Of a DNA stretch of 64,000 nucleotides, positions 45,179 to 55,992 are shown piece by piece. Under the pieces are notes generated by a model that saw only the letters and a list, made by a program, of their open reading frames with translations, searched no databases and was not told where the DNA came from. The position numbers and the translations under genes were made by a program. How positions within the stretch are numbered: position 1 is the stretch's first letter; the number at the start of each line of letters is the position of its first letter. Source of the stretch: Melioribacteraceae bacterium (GTDB taxonomy: Bacteria; Bacteroidota; Ignavibacteria; Ignavibacteriales; Melioribacteraceae); NCBI GenBank assembly GCA_022181065.1, contig BQMY01000078.1, forward strand, positions 1 through 64,000. The letters are read 5' to 3'.

Positions 45179-46684
45179 TTAATTTGAAATAATTCTTTTT
45201 ATTGTATTTAACGCCCCTAAAACAACCGCGGGTGTTCCTTGCCCCGGGAAAGCGGTATCGCCGGTAAGATAGAAGTGGTTGAAAGGGGTTTTATTCGAAG
45301 GCATCGAAAGTAAATTTTGTTTGACCGAGTGAGGAATCCCGCCGACGAAGCCGTTATGCCTCCCTGTAAAAAACTCAAAAGTTTTAGGTGTGCCTGTCAT
45401 CAAAAAGGATTTTTCTTCACCTGAATATTGAGGAAAGGCTCTGTCAAATTCTTTAATAATGCCATTCGTTACAATGTTTTTCCTGCGTTCGTATTCCGTT
45501 TTTTCGAGATCAAGCCAGTTTTCAACTTTGGTATGGAGTGAAATAGTCACAGCGCGAACACCTTCAGGTGAACGTTCCCGATCATCTTCTGCAGAAAATG
45601 ATACAAAAAACGCATCGGAGTTGACGAATGGAATTTTATCCTCGATATGGATTTGATAATAGAGAGATGGTAAACTTACGTCGCTTTTCACCGCGAAGTT
45701 GAGAGTAATTGCTCCCCATGAAAAAGTAAATTTGTTACTTATTTCGTTAAAGTATTTCTGAAGGTTTCCCGAAGTAATATTTGTCAGATTCCAGACAGGT
45801 ATATTTGAAACCACTCCACGCGTATTAAATTGTTCACCCTTTGCGGTGGTGAGTTTATATCCAAAATCGGTTTTTTCAATCTGTTCAACTTTAGCTTTAA
45901 ACTTTAATATGCCATCATATTCCAGATATTTGTTCTTAATCAACTCTCCGGGCATATGCATGCCACCGTATGGATAGTATGTCTCAGATGGATATGTGAG
46001 TCCGAGCGCTGCTGGGAGGATCGGAGTATCTTCAATGTCATTTTGTGATGTAATCAATAACTGTTCCCGCAAAAAGCGAGAGAACTCTGTGCTTTGGTGC
46101 AAATTGTATTTAGCCAACATTTTGCTGATCGGTTGAAACAACTTGGTCGCCAAAGGCAATGCTTTGATATTGGAAAGTTTAGCGAGTTTTAACAGATCGC
46201 TCAGGTTTTGTGGTGGAAGCATATAGTTTGAAGAAGTTAAATCCCACGATTTTTGTTCGAGACTGTAAAGCTCTTTCCAAAATTCTGTAAGTCCGGGTAA
46301 ATGAAAAACTCGTTCATTTTCGGCAATCCATGTAATTTTATCGGCATAGCGGAAAATTTCCTTTTCACCAAGTTTAATTATCATTCCCGGGTCAACTTTT
46401 TTGAGATTGGGTTGTATATCAAGTTCTTTGAACAATCTTCCCAGCGGCTGATGCGGAAGTACACCGCTGAAAGTTGTAGCTCCAACATCAAATAAAATAC
46501 CCTTCCGTTTATAAAATGACGCACAGCCACCAATGGCTATATGAGATTCCAATAACAAGGTTTTATAACCCTCTCGGGCAAGTAGCGCCGCCGCGGATAG
46601 ACCGCCATAACCTGCGCCAATAATAATGTAGTCGTAAATATTATTTTCCAATTGATCCTTCTGATACGATGATTGTTTGTTCAT
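45179..46684 (-). CDS. CrtISO/CrtD-like FAD oxidoreductase
   Basis: About 501 residues, with FAD motif YIIIGAGYGGLSAAALLARE, an IGGCASFYKRKG segment and the C-terminal block FYLTGDTAFPGQGTPAVVLG. This third CrtI-family protein is closer in look to CrtISO or cyanobacterial CrtD than to CrtI. It may isomerise carotenoid double bonds or perform another desaturation. It is the first gene of the operon; an in-frame ATG four codons upstream (46696) is an alternative start. The substrate cannot be settled from sequence alone. Confidence 0.78.
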   Translation of the reverse strand: MNKQSSYQKDQLENNIYDYIIIGAGYGGLSAAALLAREGYKTLLLESHIAIGGCASFYKRKGILFDVGATTFSGVLPHQPLGRLFKELDIQPNLKKVDPGMIIKLGEKEIFRYADKITWIAENERVFHLPGLTEFWKELYSLEQKSWDLTSSNYMLPPQNLSDLLKLAKLSNIKALPLATKLFQPISKMLAKYNLHQSTEFSRFLREQLLITSQNDIEDTPILPAALGLTYPSETYYPYGGMHMPGELIKNKYLEYDGILKFKAKVEQIEKTDFGYKLTTAKGEQFNTRGVVSNIPVWNLTNITSGNLQKYFNEISNKFTFSWGAITLNFAVKSDVSLPSLYYQIHIEDKIPFVNSDAFFVSFSAEDDRERSPEGVRAVTISLHTKVENWLDLEKTEYERRKNIVTNGIIKEFDRAFPQYSGEEKSFLMTGTPKTFEFFTGRHNGFVGGIPHSVKQNLLSMPSNKTPFNHFYLTGDTAFPGQGTPAVVLGALNTIKRIISN

Positions 46685-46696
46685 AACATCAACCAT

Positions 46697-46999
46697 GGGA
46701 TAATATGTTCAATATTACGGGAAATAATTCTGCTATCGAGGAAGGGAAATAAAAGAGTTAGGTGATTACTGCAAGTCACTACTATATCGTGTAGTTGATT
46801 TTACAAAGTGTTATCGGGAATTTAATTTTCAGAAAATTCTAACTTTTGCTTTAAGACTTTTATAAAATGAGCTATTTGAAAAATAACGGAAAGCAGATTT
46901 ATCTGTTAGATTGTAAGCAGACCTTCCGGTATTATTCCAACCATTTCGAGTTCAATTCAATTATTCAAATAAACTAACCAGATAAAAATGGGAGTAACC
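46697..46999. other. Divergent intergenic region
   Basis: About 300 bp between the carotenoid operon (leftward) and the DUF4623 gene (rightward). It is AT-rich and should hold both promoters. I see no convincing -35/-10 pair, operator or RNA gene. Confidence 0.5.
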
Positions 47000-49900
47000 A
47001 TGCGTAAAGTATTACTTTTCTTGTTTGCGATGTCGGTTTTTTCAGCCACTTCGGGACAAGTGACCACTTTGTGGGAAAAATCTGATAATAACGGTACTCT
47101 GCCGACCTGGTTTGACACAGGTAACCTTACCCGCGGTTTTGATTATGGTGAAATTGGCGGCGAAGAAAGATTATTTGTTGTTAGCAGAAACGGCGGAAAT
47201 TTCATCTATATTTTAGATGCAGCTTCCGGAGATTCACTCGGGCATCTGGACGCAACAGGTATTGCCGGCGGTACGTATAATGTCAGCGATGTTGCTGTTT
47301 CTGACGATGGTGTTGTATTTGTTTGCAACCTGGCGATAAACGGTGAGTTCCGGGTATATCAGTATAATGATATTTCTGCGGCTTATTCCGCTGTTATTAC
47401 AGCTGATGGAACTAACAGACGATTGGGTGACAAATTTGAAATTACGGGTCGGTTGGATGATAACTCCATAATTATATGGGCGGCATCAGGCAGCTCACAG
47501 GAAGTTCTTAAAATCACTACAACTGACAATGGCGCAAACTGGTCAACAGATGTTGTAAATATCAATGCGACAGGTGGAAGTGCAAGTGCTTACGGTCTTG
47601 CTGACGGATCATTCTATTACAACGCGGGTGGCATTAATGTCAAAAAATATGACGCATCCGGAAACGAATTGGGTACCGTTGACGGTAGTATAGTTTCAAC
47701 CGGCTCAAACTCGATACAATATATTACTACAAAAGAAGGTGATGAATTTTTTGCTACTTTCGCCTACGGAGCGGATAATGAGAACGCAAGAATAGGTAAA
47801 GTTGTTGGCGGCGATCTTTCGGCAACAGAATTATACGCCGTTACACCTTCATTATACCAGAATGGAAACGTTGGCGGAACGGGTGATGTTTCAGTCAAGG
47901 ACAATGGTGATGATACTTATACTCTGTATGTGCTTTCTACAAATAATGGTCTCGGAGCCTATAAACTTGAATTTATTAATATACTAAACCTTACTATTGC
48001 TGAAATACAAACTACTCCCGATTTGCAATCCGGTCCTTCACCGTATGTTGATGAAGTTGTTAAAACGAGCGGTATTGTAACCGGAGTTGAAGAAGACGGA
48101 TTTTTTATTCAGGATGGCGCAGGGGAATGGAATGGTGTATGGGTTTATAATCCTGGTGCTACCGTCGCTGTTGGTGATGACGTTACCGTAACAGGTACAG
48201 TTGTTGAGTATTTTGACCTGACAGAAATTGACGATATTACCGAGATAATCGTGAATTCTTCAGGAAACCCGGCTCCTGATATTTACATGACGACTACAAT
48301 TGGTTTTCAGGTAGAGGCATTGGAAGGAGTTTTAGTTGGAGTAGAAAACGCTGAATGTGTTAATCCTGACCTGAATCATGGTGAATGGGGAATTGATGAT
48401 GGTTCCGGCGAAGGCAGAGTTGATGATGTGTTTTTTGCATATGTTCCGACTTTGGGAAATATTTATAACGTTACCGGCATCGTAAACTATTCGTTCGATA
48501 ACTTCAAGATTGAGCCAGGAAACGCTGATGATATAATTGATCTTACTGTGCCTCCCCTGGTTTACTCTCCACAGAATGTTAATGGCGAAGTTGTTGGTAG
48601 TAATGTTGAACTTACATGGGAAAGTGGCGATCCTGATACATCAATATCATTAAGTAACTTTGTTGCTTCGAGTGGATTCTACCATGCAGCGGAAAAAGCT
48701 TACGGTTCGATAATTGATTTAACAGGATTTGTTAGTCCAACCGTTACAAAATTCGATTTTGCACAAGGTGGATTCGATTTCTTCGAAGGTGAAGCGAAAT
48801 ATATAGCACATGCCCTTGATATGGACGCTCAGACAGTTCTCTATAGTTCCGACACTCTTACTGCTGATGTTCCATTTTCCGGAGTGGTTTGGGAACGTGT
48901 TGATCTTCCCGACCTTAGCGGTGTAACAACTTTAGGTCTATTTATCGAAAGTCTGACTCCCGATTCATTTGGTGATGTTTGGCCTACACTCTTTACAGAT
49001 GACCAGATACCTCCTCCGGCAGGTGGAAACGTCAGGATTGAAGACCTTACAGACATATTTAATAATGTAACCAATCCTGCAAGTACGGAGCTTGGCGCGT
49101 TTGTAATAAACGTATATCTGGATCATGAAGGTGTTACTGGTATTTCTACACCAATAAATCCAAGTGGTACACCAAGTTCAGAAGAACCAAGGAAAGCGGA
49201 AAGATTTTCAATTCTTCCACATGCCGGCGGAACTATCGAAGCGGTGGGTTATAATATTTACAAGGGTGATGATCCCGCAGCGATGCAAATGATCGGATCA
49301 GTTGATATACAAACGTATTCTTACACCGATGAAGGCATAGCGTATGGAACATATTATTATGGTATCTCGGCAGCCGCGGGTGAAGAAGAAAGTGAAATCA
49401 CGTCGGTAATGGTGGATAATCCCTTCCCTGAACCAGATTCGCTATATACTTATTGGGAAATGAGTGCTGCCACGGGTAATTTACCAAGTTACTTTTCTAG
49501 TGACAGTTATGAACGCGGAATGGCTTACGGTCACGTAAATGGAAATGACAGACTATATGTTGTTACACGTAATGGCGGACCGCGCATTGTTGTGCATGAT
49601 GCAGCGAATGGCCAGGAGATAGGAACAATACCTGCTCCTACACCTGCGGTTGGTTATTTCCCGCTCAATTATATTGATGTTTCTGATGATGGTTATATTT
49701 TTGCTTGTAATATGACTCTCACAGCAAATGACGCTAATGCGTTTACTGTTTATATGTGGAGTTCTGAAGATGCGACACCACAAGTAGTCGTATCAGAAAC
49801 AACCACAAATGCAAGAATGGGCGATAAATTTTCCGTTTACGGAAGCGTTGAAGATAACACAATTGCCATTTACGCCGGGTTATCTAATCAAAGTAGTGTA

Positions 49901-51577
49901 ATGAAATATACTACGGTCGATAATGGCGCAACTTTTACAGGTGAAATGATCACTCTTGAAGGTGCTACAGTTGGAACCTCTCCGATGGTTGCTCAGGTAC
50001 CCGATGGATCATTTTACTTCAAATCATACGGCAAACCTATGGTTTACTACAACGCGGATGGAACAGTTATAGACACTATTTCTACAGCAGTGCTTGGTAC
50101 AGCCGTTGCCACTGTCAAGTTTACGGGTGATGTAAATGAGCATTATCTTATCTGTACCGAACCTGATGAAGATGGAGCAGGTGATGGTGAATATCTTTAT
50201 GTAGTTGATGTGAGCGAAGGAGTTGAAAACGCGCTACGTGTTGCGTACACAGCATCATTAGGTAACGTTCCGAATGGAAATGCCGGCGGTGCATGTGATT
50301 ATATGGAATATGCCGAAGATGTACATGTATTCTTTATTCTTGGCACAAATAATGGTATCGGCGCGTTCTCGACTGAAGAACTTTCCTCGCCACCTGTATT
50401 GTATGCTCCGGGTAAACTTAACGCGGTAACATCAGGCGCAAATGTTGAACTAACCTGGGAGACCGGTGACCCGGATTCAACATTATCACTAAGTAGTTTC
50501 GTGGCGTTGAGCGGATTCTACCATGCTGCGCAGAAAGCGTACGGTTCTATATACGATCTTTCAGGGTTTACAAACCCGGTAATTAAAAAATTCGATTTCG
50601 CACAGGGTGGATTTGATTTCTTTGAAGGTGATGTGGGTTATATAGTCTATGTTTATGATATGGATGCCCAGACTGTATTATATACTTCTGACACGCTTTC
50701 TGCTGAAGTCCCTTTTTCCGGTGCTGTTTGGGAACGAGTTAATCTTCCGAATATCAGCGGTGTAACCACGCTTGGTATTTTTATCGAAAGTCTGACAGAA
50801 GATTCAGCCGGTGATGTATGGCCGACTATCTTCACAGATGATCAGGTCCCTGTGCCGGCAGGTGGAAACGTTAGAATTGAAGACCTTACAGATCCGTTTA
50901 ATAATGTTACCAATCCGGGAAATTCGGAATTAGGCGCATTCTTATTTAATGTTTATCTGAATTATGAGGATGTGACTGGTGTTTCTACACCTATCGTTCT
51001 TAGTGGTACGCCGACAAATGAAAAACCGAGAGAGGCAGATTCATTCATATTCCCTGCTATTTCAAATGTAAATGTTGAAGCTGTTGGTTATAATATTTAC
51101 AGAGGCGAAAACGCGGGTGCTATGGAAATGATAGGTTCTGTTGATATAATGACAAATACCTACGTTGATGCTGACGTAGCAAGTGGCATATATTATTATG
51201 GTGTAACTACTGCCCTTGGCGAAAATGAAAGCGCGATGACAGTGATTACTTTCGTACATACTCCTGTTGGTGTTGAGGATGAAACAGGTTTACCTGAAGA
51301 TTTCGCGATCTATCAGAACTATCCCAACCCGTTCAATCCCGCTACAACGATCAAATTTGCTTTGCCGATGGAAAGCAATGTAAGAGTAGTTGTTTACAAT
51401 CTTTTGGGTGAAGTAGTGAGGGAATTGAGTAACCTTAATTACAAGGCGGGTTACCATCATGTCAACTTTAACGCTTCCAATCTTTCTTCCGGAATTTATT
51501 TCTATTCCATTGAAGCTTCTGCCGTTGATGGTTCAGATAACTTCAAGGAAGTGAGAAAAATGATGCTGCTAAAATAA
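47000..51577 (+). CDS. Giant T9SS-secreted DUF4623 protein with internal duplication
   Basis: About 1525 residues. A signal peptide leads into a DUF4623 propeller-like region (about 20-325), an OB-fold-like insert (FIQDGAGEWNGVWVY), then a fibronectin-like/beta-sandwich module (about 540-740). A second DUF4623 region (about 810-1105) and a second sandwich module (about 1140-1340) repeat the pattern, and the T9SS tail NYPNPFNPATTIKF closes the protein. The repeated modules share long, nearly identical segments such as KFDFAQGGFDFFEG and GNVRIEDLTD. The GGGAG at 46991 is well placed for ATG 47000, so the ATG at 46988 is not used. It is probably a surface structural or binding protein. Confidence 0.88.
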   Translation: MRKVLLFLFAMSVFSATSGQVTTLWEKSDNNGTLPTWFDTGNLTRGFDYGEIGGEERLFVVSRNGGNFIYILDAASGDSLGHLDATGIAGGTYNVSDVAVSDDGVVFVCNLAINGEFRVYQYNDISAAYSAVITADGTNRRLGDKFEITGRLDDNSIIIWAASGSSQEVLKITTTDNGANWSTDVVNINATGGSASAYGLADGSFYYNAGGINVKKYDASGNELGTVDGSIVSTGSNSIQYITTKEGDEFFATFAYGADNENARIGKVVGGDLSATELYAVTPSLYQNGNVGGTGDVSVKDNGDDTYTLYVLSTNNGLGAYKLEFINILNLTIAEIQTTPDLQSGPSPYVDEVVKTSGIVTGVEEDGFFIQDGAGEWNGVWVYNPGATVAVGDDVTVTGTVVEYFDLTEIDDITEIIVNSSGNPAPDIYMTTTIGFQVEALEGVLVGVENAECVNPDLNHGEWGIDDGSGEGRVDDVFFAYVPTLGNIYNVTGIVNYSFDNFKIEPGNADDIIDLTVPPLVYSPQNVNGEVVGSNVELTWESGDPDTSISLSNFVASSGFYHAAEKAYGSIIDLTGFVSPTVTKFDFAQGGFDFFEGEAKYIAHALDMDAQTVLYSSDTLTADVPFSGVVWERVDLPDLSGVTTLGLFIESLTPDSFGDVWPTLFTDDQIPPPAGGNVRIEDLTDIFNNVTNPASTELGAFVINVYLDHEGVTGISTPINPSGTPSSEEPRKAERFSILPHAGGTIEAVGYNIYKGDDPAAMQMIGSVDIQTYSYTDEGIAYGTYYYGISAAAGEEESEITSVMVDNPFPEPDSLYTYWEMSAATGNLPSYFSSDSYERGMAYGHVNGNDRLYVVTRNGGPRIVVHDAANGQEIGTIPAPTPAVGYFPLNYIDVSDDGYIFACNMTLTANDANAFTVYMWSSEDATPQVVVSETTTNARMGDKFSVYGSVEDNTIAIYAGLSNQSSVMKYTTVDNGATFTGEMITLEGATVGTSPMVAQVPDGSFYFKSYGKPMVYYNADGTVIDTISTAVLGTAVATVKFTGDVNEHYLICTEPDEDGAGDGEYLYVVDVSEGVENALRVAYTASLGNVPNGNAGGACDYMEYAEDVHVFFILGTNNGIGAFSTEELSSPPVLYAPGKLNAVTSGANVELTWETGDPDSTLSLSSFVALSGFYHAAQKAYGSIYDLSGFTNPVIKKFDFAQGGFDFFEGDVGYIVYVYDMDAQTVLYTSDTLSAEVPFSGAVWERVNLPNISGVTTLGIFIESLTEDSAGDVWPTIFTDDQVPVPAGGNVRIEDLTDPFNNVTNPGNSELGAFLFNVYLNYEDVTGVSTPIVLSGTPTNEKPREADSFIFPAISNVNVEAVGYNIYRGENAGAMEMIGSVDIMTNTYVDADVASGIYYYGVTTALGENESAMTVITFVHTPVGVEDETGLPEDFAIYQNYPNPFNPATTIKFALPMESNVRVVVYNLLGEVVRELSNLNYKAGYHHVNFNASNLSSGIYFYSIEASAVDGSDNFKEVRKMMLLK

Positions 51578-51606
51578 GATAGTTAGTATTTAGTAGATAT
51601 TTTTTT

Positions 51607-51655
51607 AAGAGTATCCGGATCGTAAAATATTGCGGTTCAGGATACTCTTTTTTTA
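51607..51655 (+). terminator. Terminator after the DUF4623 gene
   Basis: AAGAGTATCC and GGATACTCTT form a 10-bp stem with a 23-nt loop that has some further pairing, followed by a T tract. Confidence 0.7.
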
Positions 51656-51781
51656 TACCCAAATAATTCCAGTCTTGAAACAACTAAATCCCCTCGATGA
51701 ACAGTTTTGTTTTCAAATTCAATTTTTATAATTTCGTAATAATCTGACAGCATAAAACACACACAATAACTTGGGGTAAAT

Positions 51782-53965
51782 ATGATCAAAACCGGCAGAA
51801 AAATCTTTTATGTTTTTTCGGTGTTAGTTCTTGCAACGTTGTTTTCGGGTTATCTTTTGTCACCGCCGGCAGAGGGTATGTACCCGCTTAGTGAAATAAG
51901 CAATCTTGATCTTACAGAAGCAGGTTTAAAAATAGATCCGAAAGAAGTTTACAATCCGGATGGCGTGAGTCTGATTGACGCGCTTGTAAAAGTTGGCGGA
52001 TGTACCGGCTCATTTGTTTCGCCCGACGGACTTATAATTACCAATCATCATTGTGCTTTTGGCTCATTGAACAGAGCGAGCACAACAGAAAACAATTACC
52101 TTGAAAATGGTTTATTGGCTGAAACAAAGGAAGATGAAATCCCTGCTACGGGAGTTGTTTGCCGTATAACCGAATCATACGAAGATGTGTCGGAAGAAGT
52201 TCTCAATGCCGCGGATGAGGCAGAAACTTTAGCGGATAGAACCAAATTGATCGCGGAAAAAATAAGAGAGATTGAAGCGAGAGAATCTGACTTGGATAAT
52301 TCGATCGAGGCAGGTGTTTCTGAAATGTTTGTCGGAAAAACCTACATATTGTTCAGATACAGAATGATAAAGGATGTTCGTCTGGTTTATGCTCCACCAA
52401 AATCGATTGGTAACTTTGGCGGAGAGACTGATAACTGGGTTTGGCCTCGTCATACCGGTGATTTTACTTTCATGCGTGCTTATGTTGCCCCTGATGGAAG
52501 TGCTGCGGAATATAGCGAGGAGAATGTACCATTTAATCCTAAAAAATACTTAAAGGTAAATCCGAATGGTGTAGATGAAGGTGATTTCCTTTTTATACTA
52601 GGTTATCCTGCGAGAACATTCAGGCATCAACCGGCAAATTTTCTCAAATATCAAAATGAATATCAATTACCATATATTCAGAAAATTTATTCCTGGATGA
52701 TTCATGCGCTGGAGGAGATCGCGGGTGATGACGAAGCTTTGCAGCTTGAGTTTGCTTCTACAATTAAATCTTTCGCGAATGTTGAGAAAAATTATCGTGG
52801 TAAAATGCTTGGTATCAGAAGACTGGAACTGGTTGATAAAAAGTATGAAGAGGAAAAGCAACTTGCCGAGTTTATTAAGTCAAAACCTGAGTTAGCCGAG
52901 AATTACAGCGGGTTGTTTGATGAGATAAATAGTGTTTATGAGCAGAAGTTTGCCAACGCAGAGGCTGATCTTTGGTTTGGTCAATTGTTCAGAAGATCAA
53001 AAATTATGTATTCGGCAAGGTTTATTGTTAACTATGCGGAGCAGCTACAGAAAGATGATTCGGAAAGGACACGGAGCTACAAGGAAGAGAAATTGTCAGA
53101 AACAATTACGCGTGTTTCCGCGACTGCGGATGATTTTAATCCGGAATTTGAAAAGCGTCTGCTGGTAAAAATGTTTTGTGATGCATTAAAGTTTGAAGGT
53201 AGCTCTAAAATTCCTGCGGTTGAAAGTAAGTTTGGCGGTTCTGAGAGTAAAGATGAAATTGAAAAGTTTGTTGAAAATCTGGTAAATATGGTAACTGCGG
53301 GTGAAGAAAATCCGATTATGTCGATGGTTGCAAACGATCCCGAAGAGATTATGAATAGTGATCTGGAAATTATCAAACTGGTCATGGAGCTAAAAGAGCA
53401 AGATGATAAAATAGAAGAGCAGCTCGACGAATTTGATGGTGCTATGAACACTCTTCTTGCCGATCTGGTTGAGGTAAAAAGGTTGTGGAATGAAGCTGCA
53501 TTTGTTCCTGACGCAAACAGAACATTAAGATTAACTTACGGTTTTGTCAAAGGTTATGCACCTGCGGACGCGATCAATTATTCACCCATCACTACTCTTG
53601 ACGGTGTTATTGATAAGGCACTTACCGGAAATCCTGACTATGAGATACCGGCAAAACTTCGTGAACTTTACGAGGCAAAAGATTTCGGAAGGTTTTACGA
53701 TGATAAGCTCGGAGGTATCCCAACCGGTATTTTGTATAACACTGATACTTCCGGTGGAAATTCCGGATCGCCAATAATGGACGCGAATGGTAATCTGGTA
53801 GGTGTGAATTTCGACCGCGCTTTTGAAGCGACAATAAATGATTTCGCGTGGGATGACGCCTATAGCCGCTCAATTGGTGTGGATATCCGTTATGTATTGT
53901 GGGTAACACAAAAGATAGGCGGAGCCGGCTTCCTGCTCGAGGAAATGGGCGTGAGTCTGAAATGA
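51782..53965 (+). CDS. S46-family dipeptidyl-peptidase (DPP7/DPP11-like)
   Basis: A 727-residue exported serine peptidase that removes dipeptides from peptide N-termini in the periplasm. The chymotrypsin-fold sites are TNHHCAFGSLNRAS (His), GGETDNWVWPRHTGDF (Asp) and SGGNSGSPIM (Ser661). Family length is about 700-720 residues, so it is complete. Eighteen residues after the serine, in VNFDRAFE, stands Arg679, matching the arginine that gives DPP11 its preference for Asp/Glu at P1; DPP7 enzymes have Gly there. I infer a DPP11-type specificity. The signal is an uncleaved-looking or Sec helix (about 10-28). It is monocistronic, between a terminator and the element C region. Confidence 0.93.
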   Translation: MIKTGRKIFYVFSVLVLATLFSGYLLSPPAEGMYPLSEISNLDLTEAGLKIDPKEVYNPDGVSLIDALVKVGGCTGSFVSPDGLIITNHHCAFGSLNRASTTENNYLENGLLAETKEDEIPATGVVCRITESYEDVSEEVLNAADEAETLADRTKLIAEKIREIEARESDLDNSIEAGVSEMFVGKTYILFRYRMIKDVRLVYAPPKSIGNFGGETDNWVWPRHTGDFTFMRAYVAPDGSAAEYSEENVPFNPKKYLKVNPNGVDEGDFLFILGYPARTFRHQPANFLKYQNEYQLPYIQKIYSWMIHALEEIAGDDEALQLEFASTIKSFANVEKNYRGKMLGIRRLELVDKKYEEEKQLAEFIKSKPELAENYSGLFDEINSVYEQKFANAEADLWFGQLFRRSKIMYSARFIVNYAEQLQKDDSERTRSYKEEKLSETITRVSATADDFNPEFEKRLLVKMFCDALKFEGSSKIPAVESKFGGSESKDEIEKFVENLVNMVTAGEENPIMSMVANDPEEIMNSDLEIIKLVMELKEQDDKIEEQLDEFDGAMNTLLADLVEVKRLWNEAAFVPDANRTLRLTYGFVKGYAPADAINYSPITTLDGVIDKALTGNPDYEIPAKLRELYEAKDFGRFYDDKLGGIPTGILYNTDTSGGNSGSPIMDANGNLVGVNFDRAFEATINDFAWDDAYSRSIGVDIRYVLWVTQKIGGAGFLLEEMGVSLK

Positions 53966-54118
53966 AAAGTTGGAAAATAAAAAATAATGCCGTCTGAGTT
54001 TTGACCTCAACCCCTGCGTCGCGGCGCACCCTTCTCCTGACAACAGGAGAAGGGGAGTAAAAATTATTATCATCCTATCTTTACTTCTGGATAAACCTGC
54101 TAGAAGTTTTAATGCCTC

Positions 54119-54151
54119 TGAGACGGGTCCGCCGCGGCGGATATCCCGTCT
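54119..54151. repeat. GAGACG palindrome
   Basis: GAGACGGG and CCCGTCTC enclose a GC-rich self-complementary core (TCCGCCGCGGCGGA). It belongs to the same hairpin style as the palindromes beside element A. Confidence 0.6.
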
Positions 54152-54225
54152 CTACGACGATTGGATCATTTTTCCGTAGAGATGCCATACGCTTGCTGAG
54201 ATTGTCGAAGTACATGGCGTCTATT

Positions 54226-54400
54226 TGTGTTAAAAACAAGTTGTTGATTTTAAAGTCCCCCGTCGAAGGGGGTGCCACAACGTGGCGGGGGATGACCAAA
54301 AGTCACGAAAAAAGAACAAGTCATCCTCCGTCTTTCGACTATCGTCGAAATCCACCTCCTTCGAAAGGAGGACTTTTAAAGCTAGCAGATTTGCCAACGG
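54226..54400 (+). mobile_element. Five-hairpin MITE-like element, copy C (degenerate)
   Basis: It shares with copies A and B the order TGTTAAAAAC, GTTGATTTT, a CCCCC/GGGGG hairpin, GGGGGATGACCAAAAGTCA, then CATCCTCCGTCTTTCGAC, the fourth hairpin TTTCGAC-TATC-GTCGAAA and the fifth CCTCCTT-CGA-AAGGAGG. The second hairpin is replaced by GCCAC-AAC-GTGGC and the right end is only weakly recognisable (TTTGCCAACGG). The rest of 53966-54590 is AT-rich and carries a GAGACG palindrome on the left and a hairpin on the right. Confidence 0.65.
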
Positions 54401-54409
54401 TCAAAAGTC

Positions 54410-54436
54410 GGGGCTGACTACTTTTTAGTCAGCCCC
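54410..54436. terminator. GGGGCTGACTA hairpin
   Basis: An 11-bp perfect stem GGGGCTGACTA/TAGTCAGCCCC with loop CTTTT lies between the S46 peptidase and eno. There is no clear T tract. The same stem sequence, slightly altered, is used at 63266-63294, so it may be a family of terminator-like hairpins. Confidence 0.55.
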
Positions 54437-54566
54437 TCTAAGCATGGCTAATTATTTTTCCGCTTTACTTCATACTTTTTCACACCTTCACCTTAATATT
54501 TTATTAATCGAAAGTAATTGAAAATCACGCGTCATTTAGGTAAATTTATATGATTGAATTTTTTAA

Positions 54567-55883
<1,317 letters not shown>

Positions 55884-55915
55884 ATTTATTATCAGTTCGT
55901 AAGTTCGAATTTGGA

Positions 55916-55948
55916 AGCCCGACGCTTTTTAGCGCTCGGGCTTTTTTT
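55916..55948 (+). terminator. Rho-independent terminator after eno
   Basis: The stem AGCCCGA(C)GC pairs with GC(GC)TCGGGCT around a short T-rich loop and is followed by seven T. Confidence 0.85.
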
Positions 55949-55992
55949 ATATTTCATATATACATTTTACATTAATGGATGTTGAGGTATTT

